Shown here: positions 19,815 through 29,726 of the stretch, piece by piece | Numbering within the stretch: position 1 is the stretch's first letter | Layout of the letters: each line of letters opens with the position of its first letter | NCBI GenBank assembly: GCA_963837505.1 | Contig: CAWINN010000007.1 | Span: 7,524 to 71,523 of the forward strand | Length of the DNA stretch: 64,000 bases | Direction of reading: 5' to 3' | Origin: Opimibacter sp963837505 | GTDB lineage: Bacteria > Bacteroidota > Bacteroidia > Chitinophagales > Saprospiraceae | Notes under the pieces: generated by a model | Told to the model about the DNA's origin: nothing | Seen by the model: the letters and a program-made list of their open reading frames with translations, nothing else | Database searches by the model: none | Translations under genes and position numbers: made by a program

Positions 19815-22800
19815 ATGGACCAACCTATTAAACTATATGATCTCTTTCCTGGGCTCTCTGACAAGTGGCCTTATGAATTCATTCCATCCCTCGAGCAGGG
19901 ATCGGATCCCGCCATACAATGGCTGAATACGATCAATGATGCTGTTTCCATCATTGACCTGAAAACGAATGTTACTTCGGACCGTATCAGCATTTCCTGC
20001 CGGTACGAAACAGATCCCTTATCGGATACGTCTATCGAATTTAAGATTCGTCCCATTGCCCAGTTTGCTTTCCGGGTGTTGAAACTTGACTTTCATAAAC
20101 GCGGTAATCTCTTTATTGACCTCGGACCAGAAGGGCCGGATATTATCATGGAAGGATTGCCGGTGGAGATTCGCATTCCGCCCGATCTCCTGTTCGGTGA
20201 CCCCAATCCCCATACCCCCGATAACCAGGACGAAAATCCAGATCCCTTTATTGGACTCACCACGGGTGAGATGACGGATGCAAAGATTGGATTTGCCACC
20301 GATCCACATGCACAATTCGTCATTCTTCGCAATGCTTATTCCGATGATGGTGGTTTTACCAGTGTCTTCACGCATATCCGTTTGCATATCACGCCGGCAA
20401 TGGATGTCGAGCTGCAGACGGCAGCACCCATCAGCTTCGGCCGTTGTGGCTTCATGAATTTGCCCGTGCTCGCGATTCATGATTTTCAGATCATCCCTTC
20501 GCCGAAATTATTGTATGATGAAAAGCGCAAACTGGTGGATACCGGCAACTGGGTTCGTCATCATGTATACAGCCCCGATGGTTCTGCTGCTATCGCCATG
20601 CGCAGCATTGAATTTGATTTTGAAAGAGGTTATTTAAAAAAAGCAATTCCCGAAGGACAGCAGCGGGATGTAAAAGCGGAATGGGTTTTTGAAGATTTGA
20701 TCTTTACTATTGGAAATGATTTGGATTTGCCCGTACCCACGCATTTGACCGTGGGCCTCCGCCGCAACATCGACAACTTCGATGATCCGACGGATATCTT
20801 CTCTTTCGAAAATGTAGCCGCTTCATTTTTCTTTAAAATGATCACGATACGCGTGTATCGTTTATACCTCCAGACCATTTCCGGCGGTGTTAATCATGAT
20901 GTTGATTTGGGTATCAGCACCGGCGACAAAGCGCCGGCAGGAGAGAAGGAGGCGACAAAAGAAATCACGGTTGAATGGACCGATGATAATACCATACGGG
21001 TTGGTTTTACCTGGCTGCCGGGTGCCGATTATCCCTCGTGGCTGAAATGGCATTTCTCCGATGAGTTAATGGTCAACCTGATTGATCTGAAAACAGGCGT
21101 GTCCATCAATAAGATCCGCGACGATGCATCCTTCTGGAATTTCTTCGAGATCACGGGGTCGTTCTGGATTCATGACATCAAAGCGAAATGGGATCCATCC
21201 ACACCTGCCGATACCACACCGTCTGCAACAATCACCAATGCTCCAATGAAGGTGGACAGTCCTCCCGACAAACCGCTTTCATTGATCATTTCAAATGTAG
21301 GATGGAGACAGGGAAATATTTCATTTGAAAAATTCTCCTTACCGGAGGGTTATAGTCCGCGTCTCGGCCCGCTGACAATCGATCTTTTTGAAATGGGTCT
21401 CCTGTCAGAAAATGATGCCACCTATTTTTCCGTGAGTGGTGGTATCAGAATGGGTGAAATGGGAAAAGTATGGGAAGGCGGGATATGGTTCAAAAGAATG
21501 CGCTTCCGCATAGCTGGTAATCCTGCAGCGGATAGATTTAAAATGGATGGCATCACGGGACTGCTTGCCATCAGTGATTTTTTCAAACTCGAGATCGGCG
21601 GCTACTATACCGATGAAACAAATATTCCTGAGAATTATCACAAGGAAGAATTCGGTTTTACCGGCAAGCTGGAGTTAAAGTTGACGGCGACATGGACATT
21701 TGCGCTTGACCTCATTACAGGTAAGATGACCACGCTCGACACGCAGGAATCCTTCCGTTATTTCATGGCGCAGTTTTACATCGGCTATTTGCCAGTGGCC
21801 AGTTATGAATTAAATAATATCCGCGCGCTGCTGGCGATCAACATGAAGCCGAACCTGTCCGCGCAAGACCAGGCGCAGGACCAGTTAAAATATTATCACT
21901 GGCAGAAGTCGATTGATCCCCTGACCGTGCCCGGCAGCCGCAGGCTGGAAGGATGGATACCGCGCCAGGAAGCATTCGTGGTCGGTGCCGGTTTGGGCAT
22001 TTCTTTCAATGGTTTCGGCGACCTGTGTAAACTCGTCGGCTTCTTCGTTTATGCGAAATCGCCGCTGGATGGCGAAAGATCTTTGACGATCTCGATAGAA
22101 TTTTATCTCGGCAAACCAACTGCCGGCAATGATCAGCAGCGCACGCCGGTCGCATGGGGCGTGATCGAGTATGATTATACAACGGGCGATTTTGCCGCAC
22201 AGCTCGGGTTTGATCTCACTTTGAAAAAATTTGTACCAAGCGCACCGGATGTGCTCGCCAACATTTTAAAGATTAAGGGAACTATCTTCTTCGGCAGTAA
22301 TCCCGGCACGGTGGCTATTGGCCGTATCGCCGACCAGAACAGTTGGGCCATGGTCGAATGGAACTGGAATCTCTTTGATGTGATGAGGACCTATGCCCGC
22401 GCGGCGTTTTGTTTTGAAATGGTGGAAGGTTCTGTCAAAGGTGTGGGTGTCGCGATCCGCGTCGAAGGTGGTATCGATGCTGGTTTCTTTGGAATAAATT
22501 ATTATGCGGGTGTCACATTCACGTACCAGAACTTCACCACGGGCAGTCCTGACTGGGTCGGTTTGTTGTCGGCCGACATAGGCGGATATGTAAAATTATT
22601 CTGGGTGATTCGCTTCGGCCTCGATGTGCATGGGGAGATCCGCGTGATCAATTTCAAACCTTCCACCTGGGATGCACAGGTGAAAATTCATATCAGCACT
22701 TCCTGGTGGCTGCCCGATATTTCATGGTCATTCGAAACACAATCGGGAACAACGGAGCCAGGTGCACGCACCATGATCGGTGCACCATTGGGTGATGCCG

Positions 22801-25800
22801 GTACTTTCCATGCTGCCACAGGCAAGACCACTAAACCACATCATCACTCATTGTCCGATGGTCTCATCAGTTTGAATGATATGAATGGCCTCGCTGTTTC
22901 TGAAAGTTCAAGACTCGAACAGTTCCATAATTCCATTCAGGATCCTGAACATCCGCTCGAACCGGTGGCCACTGATGTAACCATCATTGCAAAATTTTCA
23001 AGTCCCGTTGACCAGTCCCTCGGTATTGGCAATGTGAGTGGTGACTGGGGAACGCAGCTGACCGGTGATGACCAGAACCACATGAAGATCAGGTATGAGC
23101 TGACTGGTATTGCGATCCGGAGAAGACCGCGCTATGGAACAAACCGGGTATGGACCAGCGTGGATGAAGCTAAACCAATGGTCGTGATCGATCCCAATAC
23201 GGGTGAACCGGTGCAGGGTTCGATAAGTTTTGAACCAACTAACCTGACCTATTTATGGGACGCCGACAAGCAGGAGAAGGGTAAGAATATGCCGATGAAT
23301 CTGCTCATCAATAGTGATACGCCCTTCAGTTATTCAACGGAGAATATGGCGGGCGATGAAAACCTGTTGAATGAAAATCCGGAATGGCCCTGCTGCCGCA
23401 AGGAACCCGTGAACCCGCACTGGTATAATTATCGTTTAGAACCCATTGGTGAAATCAATCTCCACCTCCGCCGCTGGTTCCATCTGCATAATGGTTTTGA
23501 GCTGATCACGAAAGAGGGATTCATTGTCCCGAAAAAAATCACCGCCGATGCAGATCCGGTGAATGTGGCTGCATTTTATGTCGGGCAAACCACGCAGGTC
23601 ATGCACCTGGTCTTCAATGATAATAGTGTCGCTGCATCGGTCTTTGTGTATGCGGATTTCAGGAAAGTTGCCTCTATGACACTCATTGCCGAAAATGATA
23701 AAGGTGAAGTGGTGCTCACCAGGACCCATGACTTCAATATAAAAGACGGCTGGGTGCTCGTTCCAATCTCTGGTAATACTTTCCGTTCCCTGCGCGTGAT
23801 CGCTATGGTAACTAAAGAAAATCCCTGGACCCTGTTCGTGGATATGGCCACCTGGATATCCGCGGACGATTATGTGAGATCAGTTGTGAACCGCAATAGT
23901 TGTTCGGATCTGAATCCAAACCGCGGAACTGATTTCTCCGGCAATGGTGGTTTATTCTTCTTGCCTAATCATGAATATGAAATCGCACTGACCACTAAGA
24001 TTTCTGTCAAGCACAACAGCACGAACTGGGAATTCCAAACCTGCACGGAATATATTTATATTATTACGAAAGGTTTGCCCGGTCTGAATTATACAGAAGA
24101 ACCCGGTGCTGAGATCAAACCTTATGTGCAGGCAGCTTATCCAACCAATCGTCCTTTCATTTATGCTGAGGAACCAGTTACCCTGGTCCTGAACGAAAAA
24201 TTCAAGCTCAGTTTACCGGTTGCTGTCCGCCGTCCGGGCAATGCGGAGGAATATATGCAGATGATGAATTTGAAATTAACCGTGAGCAAAGAACTTGATG
24301 ATAACCTGATCTCATCAGGGGAAGAAATACCGGTTGACTGGATCACAGCGACTGCAACAGCCGCTGCGATAAGGCCCCGCGGCATCTTCGGCCGCAAGAC
24401 CGTCATCGCCAGATCTAAAGATCCCCGGACAAAGAGACTTGCAGGTCTTCTCGAAGCTTCAACGTCCAGCGGTTGTGGACATACGGACATCAGTATAGTG
24501 AATAACACGATCCTCGTTGCCTATCCGGCGGACCGTTTGATCCTTGATAAAAAATACTGGAACAGAAATATGGCCTGCACGGCTTCATTGAAACTCGATG
24601 AACCGATTTTCATCAGCCATCCTTCATTCCTGGCAACCGACATCAATGCTTTCACACTTGTGCCGAACACGCTATTTTGGTCGGTAGTGGATGGAAAATT
24701 ATCGCTCCTTGCCGGTACCGGTTTACACCTTGCTTACTTTGGTGATGCGGCCTGGAATTATTTCCAGTTACGCACAGAGATGGCGATCTCCAGCGGCAAA
24801 GCCGGGATACAGGTCGGTAATACACCGATCACTATTCTCGTGGAAAAAATTAATGGCGGCTACAACGTTACGGCAGACCATATGTCAATGGTAACTCTCG
24901 ATGACAGCGAAACCGTTCAGCTGATGATTGCGGCTTATGATGACAGGATAGCGGTGACCGTGAACAACAAAAACTTCGATGTGCCGCGTGGCGAATCAAG
25001 AGAAGGACGTTGTGCATTTGCAGTCGATGGTCGCGCAGGTTTTACCAACATCTTTGTCGAGCCGCTGCCGATGTACAGTTTCAACTTCCGCGTGAGTCGC
25101 TTCGATAATTTCAATGATCATATCAATAACTTTGATCCGAAACCCGGCCGGATGAATTTATTATCCGATGCAGATTTTGAAAATGCATTAACAACTTTAC
25201 AACCGGGCAATGATGATACGCATCGTGAATCAAACTTTGTAAAACTCGCATCGGCTGGTGGCCTCTTTATTCAACAGGAAGTAAACCGCTCGAAAATACA
25301 TCTGCTAATGACTTCCGGCGGAAACTGTGCAGGTTTACTGTTGGAATCTGCTGAATCGCTGGATATGTCAACCGGTGAACTGCAATTAACTTTTGCAAAA
25401 AAGGTAATTACTGATCAGCAGGCTCCGCCGGATACGATCGATGGGCTCGATAACCTGCTCACGATGGCGAAGGCATCGATCAAACATCCTGCATTTCATG
25501 GCGATGTTCTGAATTCAATTATACTACCCGCACTACTTGCCGATGCTGGTATGCATCCACTCGATGTGGTCAGCGATTTCCGCGACAGCTGGACCTATCA
25601 GCGTTTGATCCGGTCGATCCAGGTGAACCCTGGGACGACGAAAAATCAAAGAACGATCCGGCCTCAGTATCGTGCGCCGCTGATTACACTTGCAGGAAAG
25701 GACATCCTGTACATAGAATATAATTATGAGCAGAAGCAGATGGATGTGTTTGCCGGTGCGGTGGCCAATGCGAATATCATCAGTGTAACCTTTTCAAAGT

Positions 25801-26120
25801 CTGTTACCATTGCACTTGGGGGTGAAAATTTCAGGGGAACAAAGCTGATCAGGATGATGCTGATTCCATCCGAAAATATAGTGTGTTATTGCGATATCAA
25901 CCGGCAGGTGACGGAATGGAGACCAGCTGATTTAACGTTCACCCAAAATCACGACGCCACCCGGTTATTTGTCCTTCCTTCAGCACCCGGTTCCTTCTTC
26001 GAGCCGGGCGACTGGAAACTTGACTTCCTTCTTAACCGGGTGAGGTATGAAACCATGGACCATACAGACGAACTCGCTAAATACACCGGCACTGCTTTTA
26101 TTGAATTTGAAATTACCTGA
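19815..26120 (+). CDS. Giant beta-rich protein, third gene of the locus
   Basis: 2101 residues, no signal peptide ('MDQPIKLYDLFPGLSDKWPY'). Residues about 500-960 are alternating hydrophobic/polar strands rich in G, F, Y and W ('AFVVGAGLGISFNGFGD', 'GGIDAGFFGINYYAGVTF', 'WWLPDISWSFETQSG'), suggesting an extended beta-barrel or beta-solenoid. A histidine-rich linker ('KPHHHS') follows near residue 1016, and a lectin-like or concanavalin-like region may lie around residues 1620-1780. It resembles, from memory only, large proteins grouped as DUF6603; I cannot confirm this. No catalytic motif seen. It follows the PLD-like gene after 2 bp, and the operon ends here. Confidence 0.7.
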   Translation: MDQPIKLYDLFPGLSDKWPYEFIPSLEQGSDPAIQWLNTINDAVSIIDLKTNVTSDRISISCRYETDPLSDTSIEFKIRPIAQFAFRVLKLDFHKRGNLFIDLGPEGPDIIMEGLPVEIRIPPDLLFGDPNPHTPDNQDENPDPFIGLTTGEMTDAKIGFATDPHAQFVILRNAYSDDGGFTSVFTHIRLHITPAMDVELQTAAPISFGRCGFMNLPVLAIHDFQIIPSPKLLYDEKRKLVDTGNWVRHHVYSPDGSAAIAMRSIEFDFERGYLKKAIPEGQQRDVKAEWVFEDLIFTIGNDLDLPVPTHLTVGLRRNIDNFDDPTDIFSFENVAASFFFKMITIRVYRLYLQTISGGVNHDVDLGISTGDKAPAGEKEATKEITVEWTDDNTIRVGFTWLPGADYPSWLKWHFSDELMVNLIDLKTGVSINKIRDDASFWNFFEITGSFWIHDIKAKWDPSTPADTTPSATITNAPMKVDSPPDKPLSLIISNVGWRQGNISFEKFSLPEGYSPRLGPLTIDLFEMGLLSENDATYFSVSGGIRMGEMGKVWEGGIWFKRMRFRIAGNPAADRFKMDGITGLLAISDFFKLEIGGYYTDETNIPENYHKEEFGFTGKLELKLTATWTFALDLITGKMTTLDTQESFRYFMAQFYIGYLPVASYELNNIRALLAINMKPNLSAQDQAQDQLKYYHWQKSIDPLTVPGSRRLEGWIPRQEAFVVGAGLGISFNGFGDLCKLVGFFVYAKSPLDGERSLTISIEFYLGKPTAGNDQQRTPVAWGVIEYDYTTGDFAAQLGFDLTLKKFVPSAPDVLANILKIKGTIFFGSNPGTVAIGRIADQNSWAMVEWNWNLFDVMRTYARAAFCFEMVEGSVKGVGVAIRVEGGIDAGFFGINYYAGVTFTYQNFTTGSPDWVGLLSADIGGYVKLFWVIRFGLDVHGEIRVINFKPSTWDAQVKIHISTSWWLPDISWSFETQSGTTEPGARTMIGAPLGDAGTFHAATGKTTKPHHHSLSDGLISLNDMNGLAVSESSRLEQFHNSIQDPEHPLEPVATDVTIIAKFSSPVDQSLGIGNVSGDWGTQLTGDDQNHMKIRYELTGIAIRRRPRYGTNRVWTSVDEAKPMVVIDPNTGEPVQGSISFEPTNLTYLWDADKQEKGKNMPMNLLINSDTPFSYSTENMAGDENLLNENPEWPCCRKEPVNPHWYNYRLEPIGEINLHLRRWFHLHNGFELITKEGFIVPKKITADADPVNVAAFYVGQTTQVMHLVFNDNSVAASVFVYADFRKVASMTLIAENDKGEVVLTRTHDFNIKDGWVLVPISGNTFRSLRVIAMVTKENPWTLFVDMATWISADDYVRSVVNRNSCSDLNPNRGTDFSGNGGLFFLPNHEYEIALTTKISVKHNSTNWEFQTCTEYIYIITKGLPGLNYTEEPGAEIKPYVQAAYPTNRPFIYAEEPVTLVLNEKFKLSLPVAVRRPGNAEEYMQMMNLKLTVSKELDDNLISSGEEIPVDWITATATAAAIRPRGIFGRKTVIARSKDPRTKRLAGLLEASTSSGCGHTDISIVNNTILVAYPADRLILDKKYWNRNMACTASLKLDEPIFISHPSFLATDINAFTLVPNTLFWSVVDGKLSLLAGTGLHLAYFGDAAWNYFQLRTEMAISSGKAGIQVGNTPITILVEKINGGYNVTADHMSMVTLDDSETVQLMIAAYDDRIAVTVNNKNFDVPRGESREGRCAFAVDGRAGFTNIFVEPLPMYSFNFRVSRFDNFNDHINNFDPKPGRMNLLSDADFENALTTLQPGNDDTHRESNFVKLASAGGLFIQQEVNRSKIHLLMTSGGNCAGLLLESAESLDMSTGELQLTFAKKVITDQQAPPDTIDGLDNLLTMAKASIKHPAFHGDVLNSIILPALLADAGMHPLDVVSDFRDSWTYQRLIRSIQVNPGTTKNQRTIRPQYRAPLITLAGKDILYIEYNYEQKQMDVFAGAVANANIISVTFSKSVTIALGGENFRGTKLIRMMLIPSENIVCYCDINRQVTEWRPADLTFTQNHDATRLFVLPSAPGSFFEPGDWKLDFLLNRVRYETMDHTDELAKYTGTAFIEFEIT

Positions 26121-26351
26121 TCATTGATCGGAGATATCCCGTCATTTGTATCGGTAGCATGAACAGGAAACCACCGGAGGGAAATGATGAAAAGGGTGCT
26201 TATTTCTTCTCCCAGGTACCGTTTGTGAAAATGGAGAAATGATAAGATTTAGCTGATTTATGAACGCATGTCCAGCTATCACTGAAGGATCCAAAGCAAG
26301 ATCATAGCTGCCACCATAGGTAAAACCAGGTGAACATCTATCGGATGTAAA

Positions 26352-26675
26352 TCAACACGGATGGCTGAGGCAGCTACCCATCCTGGGGCGTTCGAAGCTG
26401 GTCGGGATTTGTGTCATCCCGATAGTTATCGGGAAAGTGAAGGCTGTAGCATTCAAAATTAATTTAATTAAAATTGGTCGGATCTCGCGTTTCTCAGGTT
26501 GAGCAAATAACACATGATAAATTATATACGTTGGCAAAGAAAATACAAACTCAAAGGCCATAAATGTAAAATACAATGTCCGGATACCTGTTTGTTTGTA
26601 TACGATCATTTCATAAATTCCAAATATAATTGGGGCTAATAATATTGCTGCTAGAAAATGTTTTACAGGGTACAT
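26352..26675 (-). CDS. Small multi-pass membrane protein, C-terminus probably altered
   Basis: 107 residues with three likely membrane helices ('HFLAAILLAPIIFGIYEMIV', 'LYFTFMAFEFVFSLPTYIIY', 'LIKLILNATAFTFPITIG'). The last 20 residues ('TQIPTSFERPRMGSCLSHPC') do not look like membrane protein, and they begin right at a palindromic repeat (26417-26434). The native C-terminus may therefore have been replaced. The start codon lies 20 bp from an attC-like site, the position expected for the first gene of a cassette. Family unknown. Confidence 0.45.
   Translation of the reverse strand: MYPVKHFLAAILLAPIIFGIYEMIVYKQTGIRTLYFTFMAFEFVFSLPTYIIYHVLFAQPEKREIRPILIKLILNATAFTFPITIGMTQIPTSFERPRMGSCLSHPC
26417..26434. 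repeat. 18-bp palindrome TCCCGATA-GT-TATCGGGA
   Basis: Perfect 8-bp arms with a 2-nt loop. Palindromes of the type CCCGATAG..TATCGGG recur in Bacteroidota genomes as small extragenic repeats (general knowledge, not checked here). This one sits at the point where the small membrane protein loses its membrane character. Confidence 0.6.
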
Positions 26676-26694
26676 ATTATTTTAATTACGCTTT

Positions 26695-26828
26695 GCCTAT
26701 AATGGTTCGGGGCTTAGCGAAGCAACGGCTTAGAAACAAGAACTGCCAACCTACCACAAATGTTTATAGAAAGCACTGCCGTTTAATCATAGACTTCCCA
26801 CGCCATCTCGCTTAAGCCTATGTTAGGC
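26695..26828 (-). repeat. attC-like site 1
   Basis: Left core GCCTATAAT and right core GTTAGGC (26822-26828) bound paired arms: 'GGGGCTTAGCGA' near the left and 'TCGCTTAAGCC' near the right. It is 134 bp long, directly downstream of the TMEM175-like gene. The left core has AAT where AAC is expected, so it may be partly inactivated. Confidence 0.55.
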
Positions 26829-26892
26829 ATTCGTACTACTCCTCGTTCGGAGTTCGTCTGCCTGAAGTTCGTCGCACTGATTGTTAGAAACG

Positions 26893-27486
26893 TCAATACC
26901 ATTTTTTCTTTACCAGATGCCAGCTAAAAGTTATCAGAAAAATGGCAAATGAAATATACGTGCTTACATAAGCTAACGGAATAGCGGCAATTATGGCGAT
27001 CATACTAATGGCTGATAAGATGTCCGTCCCCAAACTTTTCTTAAAGAAAGCAGCGTCCGTTAGATTTTTTGATTTCGCATATAAGAATATAAGCATGAAG
27101 AATAAATTCATAACACAATAGGTGACGCTGAGCAACGCCACAGCAAATGCATCATGATAATGCTTCCCGGCAAATGCGGTTACAAAGGGTGCAAATGAAA
27201 TAGAAAGAATAAACATCATGTTTATTATGATAAACCGTTTTGTAATAACCGTGATGTTTACCAATAGCAAATGATAGTCAATCCAAAAGCCCACCATCAG
27301 CATAAAGGAAGCTAAATAAGCTACTATGTATGGGGTAAGCGACCTGACCTGTTCGTAGGTAGAAATATTTTCGCCAGTATTCTCAGGTATTTTTATTTCA
27401 AGTACCAAAATAGTCAGCAGTATGGCAAAGATTGCATCTAAAAACGCTTCAAATCGTTTCTTATCAAATTGATAGTTCACAGCCAT
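26893..27486 (-). CDS. TMEM175-family (DUF1211) membrane protein
   Basis: 197 residues, about six membrane helices. The first helix 'RFEAFLDAIFAILLTILVLE' carries the TMEM175 hallmark (R-x-x-A-F-x-D-x-x-x-A-I), here F-L-D instead of F-S-D. Bacterial members form potassium-selective channels, probably as tetramers. It lies alone between attC-like sites, in the position of a cassette gene. The attC-like site begins 65 bp after its stop. Confidence 0.8.
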   Translation of the reverse strand: MAVNYQFDKKRFEAFLDAIFAILLTILVLEIKIPENTGENISTYEQVRSLTPYIVAYLASFMLMVGFWIDYHLLLVNITVITKRFIIINMMFILSISFAPFVTAFAGKHYHDAFAVALLSVTYCVMNLFFMLIFLYAKSKNLTDAAFFKKSLGTDILSAISMIAIIAAIPLAYVSTYISFAIFLITFSWHLVKKKWY

Positions 27487-27595
27487 AAGAGAATTAAAAG
27501 TTTAAGTGTAGCGTGGTCAAAGTTAAAATCTGTTTTGGTTTTGTCTGTTAGTTTCTTGCAGTCAGTTGGAAGTTCCGAAGTCGCCCAGGCATGAC

Positions 27596-27899
27596 GTATA
27601 CCGTTCCGGACTGTCTGCCCTCTTTCGCCTTCCCAGGCTTCAAAGGGTAAACCGGCAGGATTAGTGAGGGGTATCTGTGTCTTCGTAGCTTTCTTCAGGC
27701 CGCTTCTAATAGTTACTTTATTTTTAGGTTCAATTCTTTTATTACTGTGATAATCAAAATGTCTTTATCATCGAAATGAGGTTAATAGAGGCGTCCTTTA
27801 CCTGTGAATAGAGATGCCGTTTAAGTTAGCGGATTCTATGATCAGGTTAAAAGTATTTCGTATGTAATTATACGCCATTGCGGACAGCCTATGGTATAT
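27596..27899 (-). repeat. attC-like site 2, degenerate and interrupted
   Basis: Arms 'GGACTGTCTGC' (left) and 'GCGGACAGCC' (right) pair; the outer cores read GTATACC and GGTATAT, so both show AC for AA and GG for GT, a symmetric change. The interior from about 27617 is nearly identical to the site at 29740-29820 ('CTCTTTCGCCTTCCC', 'AAACCGGCAGGATT'). It is 304 bp long because a MITE-like element (27697-27798) lies inside it. Confidence 0.45.
27697..27798. mobile_element. MITE-like element, copy 3 of 3
   Basis: Ends AGGCCGCTTCTAATAGTTAC and GGTTAATAGAGGCGTCCTT are degenerate inverted repeats of the same family as copies 1 and 2. Read in reverse, the interior is clearly related to copy 1 ('AACCTCATTTC', 'TTTGATTATCA', 'TGAAC'). 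It sits inside the degenerate attC-like site 2. Confidence 0.5.
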
Positions 27900-27908
27900 G
27901 AGGGTTTT

Positions 27909-28226
27909 TTACTTTGATCTCTGCCTGAGTTTGAAATTGAATTGGAGCTCACCATCCAGTCCTTCCTCTACAATCTTTTGGAGAGTGGCGATACGTACCT
28001 CTCTTATATCATTCTCCATCTTTGAGATATTACCTTTATTGGTTCCACATCGATCAGGGAGTTGTTCTTGCGTCAGGCCTTTTTTCAATTTGGCTTGCTG
28101 AAGAAGAAAGCCAATCTTAAAGGCTTCATATCCCCTTTCGAATTTATCCCGCCTGGGAGTGCCCTTCTTCCCATATCGTTCATCGACAAATTGGTCAAGC
28201 GACTTTACATTACTTTTCTTGCTCAT
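27909..28226 (-). CDS. XRE-family HTH protein, probable orphan antitoxin
   Basis: 105 residues. The helix-turn-helix is 'KKGLTQEQLPDRCGTNKGNI' followed by 'SKMEND', about residues 48-75; the N-terminal half ('SLDQFVDERYGKKGTPRRDK') is typical of HigA-like antitoxins paired with Gp49/HigB toxins. No toxin gene is visible on either side, so it is either an orphan antitoxin or a solitary regulator. It sits between attC-like site 2 and the next gene as a cassette would. Confidence 0.75.
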   Translation of the reverse strand: MSKKSNVKSLDQFVDERYGKKGTPRRDKFERGYEAFKIGFLLQQAKLKKGLTQEQLPDRCGTNKGNISKMENDIREVRIATLQKIVEEGLDGELQFNFKLRQRSK

Positions 28227-28491
28227 ATTCTTTTTTTATTCTTACTGCCTTTTCAATTTAAGCATTCGGTGTTCTTTGGGTCTTCTTCTGAAATTCATTG
28301 GCCAACGTTTCGCGGCCTGGCACTCGTATGGGTTTAATTCCTAATTACTTTTCCGAGTCTGCTATTTAAAATGTACTCAAATTAGTCTTGGGAAGCGAAA
28401 TGCCCGCATGACGCCGGACCACGGTTACGCGATGGCACACATACAGTTTAGTTGTCTTTGCTAATTCTCGTTGTCGGTACAGATTTGTCTG
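28227..28491. other. Intergenic stretch, possible eroded palindrome
   Basis: 265 bp. It contains 'GGCCAACGTTTCGCGGCCTGG' like a left attC core (CCAAC) with its arm, but no convincing right partner. No ORF recognised. Confidence 0.25.
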
Positions 28492-28731
28492 CTACTTCAA
28501 GTCTCGAAAGTATATCACCAAAGAAACGATTGCACCTCCAAAGCACATACCTGTGCCGATGAGGCGGACAATATCTACCCCTCGAATGTACGTCCAGGCG
28601 GGGCTACTTAGCATGGCTAAAAGGCTCATGCCACCAAAGAAAGTAAGTAAGAAGAAAATGCGAGGTAACCTGCGTCTATTGTTCATTTGATCGTCCTTTT
28701 TTAATTGCTCATCTGATTCGGGATTTATCAT
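28492..28731 (-). CDS. Small two-helix membrane protein
   Basis: 79 residues with two hydrophobic segments ('IFFLLTFFGGMSLLAMLSS' and 'IGTGMCFGGAIVSLVIYF') after a charged, lysine-rich N-terminus. No family recognised. Single-gene unit between palindromic spacers. Confidence 0.5.
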   Translation of the reverse strand: MINPESDEQLKKDDQMNNRRRLPRIFFLLTFFGGMSLLAMLSSPAWTYIRGVDIVRLIGTGMCFGGAIVSLVIYFRDLK

Positions 28732-28761
28732 ACAATATAGCTTTGCTTGCGCCTGTAGGCA

Positions 28762-28945
28762 GGGCTTGCTGCTGTGCCGGAATTTTATATCGTTCAGCCC
28801 GAACCGTTAGCCCAATTGAAAAACTATTGATGAAGATACGTACAAAAGATGATCACTGAAAGTCTCGCCCGAACTCCTGCTGACAGCATTACAAAAGACG
28901 GGGCTATGCAGGCCTGCCAGCATAGAAGCAAGCCCAATGTTAGCA
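28762..28945 (-). repeat. attC-like site, degenerate
   Basis: Arms 'GGGCTTGCTGCT' (28762) and 'AGAAGCAAGCCC' (28924) pair with one mismatch, and the right core is GTTAGCA (28939-28945). I could not find a matching left AAC core. A second GTTAGCC at about 28809 suggests two fused or overlapping sites. Confidence 0.35.
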
Positions 28946-28956
28946 GTTGTGCCGGA

Positions 28957-29700
28957 CTAATGTTTCAAATATTTATTAGGAATATTTGATGAAGTATAAT
29001 CAATTCCATAAGCCTTTTTAAGAAGTAATGATACAATTCCGGAAATGTCAATCTCTTTTCTGTGCATTTGTGGAAGAAGCCCCATCATGGCGTAGCTAAT
29101 TGGATTTACTGAAGGAATTAATGTTTCCCATTCGTATCCCTTTCCCCAAATAAGTCCTTTAATAGTGTGTTTTAAGTCTGCAGAATTTGATAAAAGAAAA
29201 TTGAGCATCTCCATTGAATGATTTAAGATTTGATTTACCGTATGAAAAATGGGGGTTTGTCCTCCAAAGCCATTCGTATCCAATCCTGATTTGGCATTAA
29301 TGTCCGCCCCGTATCTCACAAGAACTTCGGCACAAGAAACATGATTAAATTCAGCACAAATATGCAGCAAAGTCGCTTCATGCAAAGGGGTGAAAGCACA
29401 GCGAAGTGTATATCGTTTATCAACTATTTCCGGATTTTCTATTACTTTACTTTCGAGTGATTGAGCATCGTCTAATAATAGGGAGAGCAACACCTTGTCG
29501 TCTAAAACCAAACCATATTCTACGAACGTTTTAACACAATCTTTAAATCTTGAACTTCTTAAATATTCGCTTGTCAATTCGTAAATGAGTGGCTCATCGT
29601 TATAGTAAACATTTGGATCAAGTCCATTAACAAAGCATTCTTTTATACCATCAACAGAATGTGTTTCAATCTCGCCAATAATTTTGTTTAAATAGTCCAT
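28957..29700 (-). CDS. Ankyrin-repeat protein
   Basis: 247 residues. Ankyrin repeats are visible in the middle ('FTPLHEATLLHICAEFNHVS', 'AEVLVRYGADIN', 'MLNFLLSNSADLKH') and the N-terminal 90 residues have weaker versions ('EYGLVLDDKVLLSLLLDDAQ'). Such proteins mediate protein-protein contacts; solitary cytoplasmic ankyrin proteins are frequent in integron cassettes and other mobile loci. Its stop is 12 bp from the right core of an attC-like site, and its start is 27 bp from the next one. Confidence 0.75.
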   Translation of the reverse strand: MDYLNKIIGEIETHSVDGIKECFVNGLDPNVYYNDEPLIYELTSEYLRSSRFKDCVKTFVEYGLVLDDKVLLSLLLDDAQSLESKVIENPEIVDKRYTLRCAFTPLHEATLLHICAEFNHVSCAEVLVRYGADINAKSGLDTNGFGGQTPIFHTVNQILNHSMEMLNFLLSNSADLKHTIKGLIWGKGYEWETLIPSVNPISYAMMGLLPQMHRKEIDISGIVSLLLKKAYGIDYTSSNIPNKYLKH

Positions 29701-29726
29701 GATAAAAAATTAATGACTGTCAAATA

